Below, in pieces: positions 59,376 through 64,000 of a DNA stretch of 64,000 nucleotides. Origin of the DNA: Gammaproteobacteria bacterium (GTDB lineage: Bacteria; Pseudomonadota; Gammaproteobacteria; Burkholderiales; Rhodocyclaceae); the NCBI GenBank assembly GCA_018828385.1, contig JAHJVE010000023.1:186001-250000 (forward strand). The letters are read 5' to 3'. The translations under genes and the position numbers were made by a program. Within the stretch, counting starts at the first letter, position 1, and every line of letters begins with the position of its first letter. Below the pieces are notes generated by a model. It was not told the origin of the DNA. It was given only the letters and a program-made list of their open reading frames with translations, and did not search any database.

Positions 59376-60605
59376 CTAGTTGGTACCGTGACGCTTGCGA
59401 TAGCCTTCGAGAAAACGGGCAATACGACCGATGGCTTCGCGCAGATCGTCCTCGTGGGGGAGGAATACGAGGCGGAAGTGATCGGGGTGCGGCCAGTTGA
59501 AACCGGTGCCCTGGACGAGCAGAACCTTTTCCTCCTGCAGCAGTTCGCTAATGAACTGCTGATCGTTCTTGATCGGATAGACCTTCGGATCCAGCTTGGG
59601 GAACATGTAGAGCGCCGCCTTCGGTTTGACGCAGCTGACGCCCGGAATGGCGGTGATCAATTCGTGGGCGATATCGCGCTGGCGACGCAGGCGACCGCCA
59701 TCCTTGATCAGATCGTCAATGCTCTGGTAGCCGCCCAGGGCTGTCTGGATGCCGTGCTGACCCGGTGCATTGGCGCACAGGCGCATTGAGGCCAGCATGT
59801 CCAGTCCTTCGATATAGTCCTTGGCATGGCGTTTGTCGCCCGAAACCACCATCCAGCCGGCCCGATAACCGCAGGAACGGTAATTCTTTGAGAGTCCGTT
59901 GAAGGTGATCATCAGCACATCCTCGGCCAGCGAGGCAATCGAGGTGTGCTTGGCGGCGTCGTACAAAACCTTGTCGTACACTTCGTCAGCGTAGATGGTC
60001 AGGTGATGCTGGCGGGCAATGTCGATGATTTCACACAGCAGGTCATCCGGATACAGGGCGCCGGTCGGGTTGTTCGGGTTGATCAGCACGATCGCCTTGG
60101 TGTGGGCGTTGATCTTGCTGCGGATATCGTCGAGATCGGGCAACCAGCCCTTTTCCTCGTCGCACAGGTAGTGCTTGGGCGTCCCCCCGGAAAGGCTGAT
60201 CGCAGCCGTCCACAACGGGTAGTCCGGTGCCGGGACCAGCACTTCATCGCCGGCGTCAAGCAAGGCGTTCATGGCCATGACAATCAGTTCGGACACACCG
60301 TTGCCGACGTAGATATCCTCAAGCGTTACACCCTTGATCCCTTTTTGCTGGGTGTAGTGCATGATCGCCTTGCGCGCTGCGAAGATGCCCTTGGAGTCGG
60401 TATAGCCTGCCGCATTGGGCAAGTTGCGGATCATGTCCTGCTGGATTTCTTCAGGCGAATCAAAGCCGAACGCGGCGAGATTGCCGATATTCAGCTTGAT
60501 GATCTTGTGGCCCTCTTCCTCCATCTGCTTGGCTTTCTGCAGCACGGGGCCGCGGATGTCATAGCAGACGTTGGCGAGTTTGGCGGACTTCTTGACGTGT
60601 TTCAT
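59376..60605 (-). CDS. alaA: Alanine aminotransferase AlaA
   Basis: A 409-residue PLP class I aminotransferase. The ATG at 60605 (MKHVKKSAKLANVCYDIRGP) matches the AlaA start. Motifs include GYTDSKGIFAARKAIM, YVGNGVSELIVMAMNALL, APDYPLWTAA, LINPNNPTGALY and the PLP Lys in NGLSKNYRSCGYRAGWM. It makes alanine from pyruvate and glutamate. hom lies downstream on the same strand, an order seen in many betaproteobacteria. The 81-bp gap between them holds the small inverted repeat GCTAG-TGA-CTAGC. Confidence 0.95.
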   Translation of the reverse strand: MKHVKKSAKLANVCYDIRGPVLQKAKQMEEEGHKIIKLNIGNLAAFGFDSPEEIQQDMIRNLPNAAGYTDSKGIFAARKAIMHYTQQKGIKGVTLEDIYVGNGVSELIVMAMNALLDAGDEVLVPAPDYPLWTAAISLSGGTPKHYLCDEEKGWLPDLDDIRSKINAHTKAIVLINPNNPTGALYPDDLLCEIIDIARQHHLTIYADEVYDKVLYDAAKHTSIASLAEDVLMITFNGLSKNYRSCGYRAGWMVVSGDKRHAKDYIEGLDMLASMRLCANAPGQHGIQTALGGYQSIDDLIKDGGRLRRQRDIAHELITAIPGVSCVKPKAALYMFPKLDPKVYPIKNDQQFISELLQEEKVLLVQGTGFNWPHPDHFRLVFLPHEDDLREAIGRIARFLEGYRKRHGTN

Positions 60606-60713
60606 TGGAATCTTCCGGCTTGGCGGCGTATGGCCCCCGAGGGCCAAAGGTATAATCCTACTTTATCGTATGGTGCACCGCAATTTTGGCGGGCTTTTCG
60701 GAAGAATCGGGCC

Positions 60714-61085
60714 GTGAAACTTCACATTTCGAATACCGCAGGACTCAACCTCTTTACCGCCTATGGCGACGACTATGCTGCGGTCAACCACGAAAAACAT
60801 GAAAAAAGCCTGATTCTGCTGCCCGAGTCGGTCATTCCCGCATGGACCGCCGCGACCGTCGCTACCTTGAGCGAAGCAGACATGCAGATTCTGTTGGGTT
60901 TGGGCACCGAAATCGTCCTGCTCGGGACCGGCAGGACCCTGCGCTTCCCGCCGGGCGCCCTGCTTCGCCCCTTTGCCCCGGCCGGGATCGGCCTGGAAAT
61001 CATGGACCTGAAAGCGGCCTGCCGAACCTACAACATTCTCGCCGCCGAAGGGCGCAAGGTTGCCGCAGCACTGCTCTTCGACTGA
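60714..61085 (+). CDS. Mth938/DUF498-domain protein
   Basis: A 123-residue protein hidden in a longer frame. The GTG start at 60714 ((M)KLHISNTAGLNLFTAYGDDY) gives the family's N-terminus. LGTEIVLLGTGRTLRFPPGA and GIGLEIMDLKAACRTYNILA are hallmark motifs. Relatives include the mitochondrial complex I assembly factor NDUFAF3, but bacterial function is not defined. Convergent with dgt (5-bp gap). Confidence 0.85.
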   Translation: MKLHISNTAGLNLFTAYGDDYAAVNHEKHEKSLILLPESVIPAWTAATVATLSEADMQILLGLGTEIVLLGTGRTLRFPPGALLRPFAPAGIGLEIMDLKAACRTYNILAAEGRKVAAALLFD

Positions 61086-61090
61086 CTCGC

Positions 61091-62437
61091 TCAGGTCGGC
61101 AGGTCGAAACCCTTCAATTTGCGGTACATGTCCACGGCGTAAGAGTCGGTCATCCCGGCGACAAAATCGGCCACCTGGAGCAGGCGAATGTACGGATCAG
61201 CATCCGGCTCGCCATCGTGGCCAAGGAACTGCGGTGGCAACAGATTGAGCAGCATGCGCTCGCGGGTCGTGTAGCGGGCATGCCCTGCCCTCGCCTCGAC
61301 GGCATTGGTAAATAAGCCGAGCAAGGCGCCGAGAACTTCGAAGCCAGCGGTTTCGATCTCCAGCGCCGGGCGGGCGGTGTAGATGGTTTCCTTGGCCAGC
61401 TTGAGAATGGCCTGCAGGGGATGGGCGATGGGCGAGCTTTCGAGCAGTTCGTTGTCGAATTTGCCGCTCAGGATGGCATCCTCGTTTTCGAGGAAAACTG
61501 CGGCGGCGCTTTCGAGCAGGCAGCCGATGGCCTTGGCGCGCAGGTATTCGAGGCGTTCCTTGGGGTCATGCAGGCGATCCAGCCGGCCGCCGTTGATCGT
61601 ATTGCCAGCTAGGTCGGCGAGCAGGCATTCGGCATCCTTGTAGGGCACGAAGCCGAGCCGGGCGGCGTCTTCGAGATCGACGATCAAATAGCAGGTGTCG
61701 TCCGCCACTTCGACGAGAAAAGCCAGGGGATGACGGTGCCAGGCGGTATTTGGAATTCGCTCGATAATTCCGGTTGACCGTGCGACTTGCCGAAAATTAT
61801 CGGCATCCTGCTGGAAGAAGCCGAATTTCTTGCCGCTCTTGCCATCCAGATCGGTATCGAGATGCGACGGGCGCGGATATTTGGTGAAAGTCGCCAGCAC
61901 GGCGCTGCTCAATTGTAGGCCGCCCGGATTGGCCGGGCTTTGCAGTCGGCTGACGATACGAAAGCCCTGGGCATTGCCTTCGTAGCGTTCGAAATCGGCT
62001 TTCTGCGCCGGTGTCAAATCGTGACGATCAAGCAGGCCGGAATGGCGGAACCATTCGCGGATGGCATCCTCGCCGGCGTGGCCGAAAGGCGGATTGCCGA
62101 TGTCGTGGGCCAGGCAGGCAGCGGCAACGATGGCGCCAAAATCGCCCGACTCAACCTGCTGCAAGCCGTGCCGGGCGATGATCTCGCGACCGACCACGGC
62201 GCCCAGCGAGCGGCCGACGCAACTGACTTCCAGACTGTGCGTCAGTCGGGTGCGCACGTAATCGCTCTTGGACAGCGGGAAAACCTGCGTCTTGTCCTTC
62301 ATGCGCCGGAAGGCGGAGGTGAAGACGATGCGGTCGTAATCCTGCTGGAAGGCCGTTCGTTCGGCCGTGCCGGGCGCCTTGCCGGCCCCCAGGCGTTCGC
62401 TCGACAGCAGTTTTTCCCAGACTTTTCGTTTGCCCAT
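61091..62437 (-). CDS. dgt: dGTPase-like dNTP triphosphohydrolase
   Basis: A 448-residue HD-domain enzyme. Motifs: TSAFRRMKDKTQVFPLSKSD, RTRLTHSLEVS, and the metal-binding HD in CLAHDIGNPPFGHAGEDAI. It hydrolyses dNTPs to nucleoside and triphosphate. The segment QVARSTGIIERIPN is encoded over an element-like sequence (61748-61783). It is followed upstream by a thioesterase gene on the same strand. Confidence 0.94.
   Translation of the reverse strand: MGKRKVWEKLLSSERLGAGKAPGTAERTAFQQDYDRIVFTSAFRRMKDKTQVFPLSKSDYVRTRLTHSLEVSCVGRSLGAVVGREIIARHGLQQVESGDFGAIVAAACLAHDIGNPPFGHAGEDAIREWFRHSGLLDRHDLTPAQKADFERYEGNAQGFRIVSRLQSPANPGGLQLSSAVLATFTKYPRPSHLDTDLDGKSGKKFGFFQQDADNFRQVARSTGIIERIPNTAWHRHPLAFLVEVADDTCYLIVDLEDAARLGFVPYKDAECLLADLAGNTINGGRLDRLHDPKERLEYLRAKAIGCLLESAAAVFLENEDAILSGKFDNELLESSPIAHPLQAILKLAKETIYTARPALEIETAGFEVLGALLGLFTNAVEARAGHARYTTRERMLLNLLPPQFLGHDGEPDADPYIRLLQVADFVAGMTDSYAVDMYRKLKGFDLPT
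61748..61783 (-). repeat. Weak 36-bp element-like sequence inside dgt
   Basis: On the minus strand ACGGTCAACCGGAA is exact (14 of 14), but the second half keeps only about 11 of 20 bases. It could be a decayed copy or chance. Confidence 0.4.
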
Positions 62438-62472
62438 GCTCTTTTGTTTCGACGATGCGATGGGCGCCGAGT

Positions 62473-62883
62473 TTACTCCGCTTCGAGCAAAGCCCGCACG
62501 TGATCGGGTAAAGGCACCGATTTTCCAGTCTGCGTATCCATCCAGACCACTTTTGCAGCCCCCTCGGCATAAACGCGCTCGTCGCCTTCGATGCGCATTT
62601 CGACGTAGGTCTGAAAACTGGAGCGACCGATGGCGCCGACAAAGGTGCGTACCTCAACGGTTCCCGGGTAAGTCATTGGAATCTGGAAGGTGCAACTGGC
62701 ATTGATGATCACCGGTCCGTCACCGCCCGGACGAACGGGTATCTTCAGTTCCTCGACCCACTCGACCCGTGCCTGCTCCATGTAGCGGAAATACACCGTG
62801 TTATTGACGTGCCCGTAGGCATCCATGTCGCCCCAGCGAATGGGCATTTTGGTAACGTGAATGAGCTTTTTCTTGTGGTCCAT
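62473..62883 (-). CDS. 4HBT-family acyl-CoA thioesterase
   Basis: A 136-residue hot-dog-fold thioesterase. The ATG at 62883 (MDHKKKLIHVTKMPIRWGDM) is preferred over TTG at 62913. The active-site motif is WGDMDAYGHVNNTVYFRYME with the usual Asp in DMDAYGHVNN. Substrate acyl-CoA is unknown. Divergent from the ETF-QO gene, which hints at a link to acyl-CoA metabolism. Confidence 0.88.
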   Translation of the reverse strand: MDHKKKLIHVTKMPIRWGDMDAYGHVNNTVYFRYMEQARVEWVEELKIPVRPGGDGPVIINASCTFQIPMTYPGTVEVRTFVGAIGRSSFQTYVEMRIEGDERVYAEGAAKVVWMDTQTGKSVPLPDHVRALLEAE

Positions 62884-62922
62884 AAACTTGAATACTAGAG
62901 TGGGGTTGATCAAAATATTTCC

Positions 62923-62936
62923 ATACTGTACCGTAT
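62923..62936. promoter_or_regulatory. Palindromic operator-like site between the thioesterase and ETF-QO genes
   Basis: ATACTGTACCGTAT is an inverted repeat with 12 of 14 positions symmetric (ATAC-GTAC-GTAT frame). It lies 35 bp upstream of the ETF-QO start in the divergent gap. The form suits a TetR-type regulator of acyl-CoA genes, but the regulator is not identified. Confidence 0.35.
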
Positions 62937-62970
62937 TGAAATCAAGTCAACAATAAAATCAGGAGACAGC

Positions 62971-64000
62971 ATGCAACGCGAATCCATGGAGTTCGACGTC
63001 GTTATCGTTGGTGGTGGTCCGGCCGGCCTAGCTGCGGCAATCCGCCTGAAACAACTGGCGGCAGAAAACGGAAGCGATCTGGGCGTCTGCCTGATCGAAA
63101 AAGGCGCCGAAATCGGCGCCCATATTCTTTCCGGCGCTGTCATGGACCCGCGCGCCCTGAACGAACTGCTACCCAATTGGCAGGAAAGCGGTGCTCCGCT
63201 CAACGCCCCGGTATCCGAAGACCGTTTCTTCATTCTTTCCGAAACCGGTGCCACCAAGGTGCCGAACAGCCTGTTGCCGAATTGCTTCCACAATGAAGGC
63301 AACTACGTCATCTCGCTCGGCAACGTCTGTCGCTGGCTCGGCGAACAGGCCGAGGCGCTCGGTGTCGAGATCTACCCCGGTTTTGCCGGTGCCGAAGTGC
63401 TGTTCGACGAGAACGGCGCCGTCAAAGGCGTGGCGACCGGCGACATGGGCCGCCTGCACGACGGCTCAGAAGGTCCGAATTTCCAGATGGGCATGGAACT
63501 GCACGGCAAATACACCTTCTTTGCCGAAGGCTGCCGCGGCCATCTCGGAAAGCAACTCGAAACCAAGTTCAACCTGCGCGACGGCGTCGATCCGCAAACC
63601 TACGGCATCGGTCTTAAGGAGCTCTGGGAAATCGATCCGGACAAGCACCAGCTTGGCCTAGTCATCCACAGCGGCGGTTGGCCGATGCAGCCGGATACCT
63701 ACGGCGGCGGTTTCCTCTATCACCTGGAAAACAACCAGATCGCCGTCGGCTTCGTTGTCGGCCTCGGTTACAGCAACCCGCATCTGGCCCCCTACGAGGA
63801 ATTCCAGCGTTTCAAGACGCATCCGGAAATCCGCAAATTCCTCGAAGGCGGCAAACGCATCGCCTACGGCGCCCGCGCCCTGACTGCCGGTGGCCTGCAG
63901 TCGCTACCCAAGCTGACTTTCCCCGGTGGCGTATTGATCGGCGATGATGCCGGCTTCCTCAATGCAGCGCGTATCAAGGGTTCGCACTGCGCCATCAAGA
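62971..64000 (+). CDS. Electron transfer flavoprotein-ubiquinone oxidoreductase (3' end cut by window edge)
   Basis: 343 codons of a protein usually near 550 residues. The ATG at 62971 has an AGGAGA site at 62961-62966. The FAD-binding start is [19 protein letters not shown] (GxGxxG at 14-19), followed by [38 protein letters not shown] and [20 protein letters not shown], all typical of ETF-QO. It passes electrons from ETF, fed by fatty-acid and amino-acid oxidation, to ubiquinone. The iron-sulfur C-terminal domain lies outside the window. Confidence 0.95.
   Translation, partial: MQRESMEFDVVIVGGGPAGLAAAIRLKQLAAENGSDLGVCLIEKGAEIGAHILSGAVMDPRALNELLPNWQESGAPLNAPVSEDRFFILSETGATKVPNSLLPNCFHNEGNYVISLGNVCRWLGEQAEALGVEIYPGFAGAEVLFDENGAVKGVATGDMGRLHDGSEGPNFQMGMELHGKYTFFAEGCRGHLGKQLETKFNLRDGVDPQTYGIGLKELWEIDPDKHQLGLVIHSGGWPMQPDTYGGGFLYHLENNQIAVGFVVGLGYSNPHLAPYEEFQRFKTHPEIRKFLEGGKRIAYGARALTAGGLQSLPKLTFPGGVLIGDDAGFLNAARIKGSHCAIK

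Noticed and set aside
59946-60713. Upstream extension of the Mth938-like frame across alaA
   Set aside because: The part before 60714 is antisense to alaA; the GTG at 60714 gives the family's usual N-terminus.
60771-60806. CTGCGGTCAACC in the Mth938-like gene as an element copy
   Set aside because: Only the first dozen bases match, and the residues fit the family.

Overview
This window looks like chromosomal DNA of a betaproteobacterium, most likely a Rhodocyclales member of the Dechloromonas/Azonexus type. That placement is inferred from the style of the housekeeping proteins (GuaA, PyrG, KdsA, ThrC), the gene order pyrG-kdsA-eno-ftsB and the GC-rich codon use; no 16S rRNA is present. Gene density is high and many neighbours overlap by ATGA.

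Region by region. 1-616: 3'-truncated lexA with a perfect SOS box. 681-17605: an accessory type VI secretion (T6SS) island. A VgrG spike, a DUF4123 adaptor, two tandem DUF3304 lipoprotein genes (probable immunity) and a DUF2235 lipase effector form one module (738-7262). A second module (7606-16967) holds TssA, an OmpA-like protein, TagF, TssM, an uncharacterised thiolase-like membrane protein, PAAR and a TagX-like peptidase. Sheath, baseplate, Hcp and ClpV genes are absent and must lie elsewhere. 17632-23805: guaBA, a DUF4124 protein, rnfH-ratA, smpB, and a convergent response regulator/Hpt pair. 23948-30228: tRNA-Asp, menD, queF, mutS and a secreted metallophosphoesterase. 30360-33543: a chemoreceptor followed by an orphan periplasmic binding protein. 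33589-38765: slyD, bcp, ftsB, eno, kdsA, pyrG.

38924-46549 is the most unusual locus. It is a tightly coupled nine-gene operon with DarA-like and DarB-like enzymes, an unknown small protein, a BtrH-type acyltransferase, an ABC-2 exporter (ATPase plus permease), an acyl carrier protein, a ketosynthase lacking one catalytic His, and a short ketosynthase-like partner. It probably makes and exports an acyl-derived, possibly dialkylresorcinol-like, lipid.

46567-64000: a CnoX-like thioredoxin, a hybrid sensor kinase, NAD(P)H-hydrate repair enzyme, nadC, a 45-residue membrane protein, a methyltransferase, thrC, an NnrS-like membrane protein with a DUF2249 partner, rhomboid, hom, alaA, an Mth938-like protein, dgt, a thioesterase and the start of ETF-ubiquinone oxidoreductase.

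A second signal cuts across the window: a dispersed 36-bp element (first half CTACGGTCRACCGGAAA, second half ending GGCCAAAATTGAAAT). Three near-identical copies and several diverged copies occur in both orientations, in intergenic DNA and in frame inside genes. Two near-identical direct copies bracket the VgrG-lipase-immunity module.
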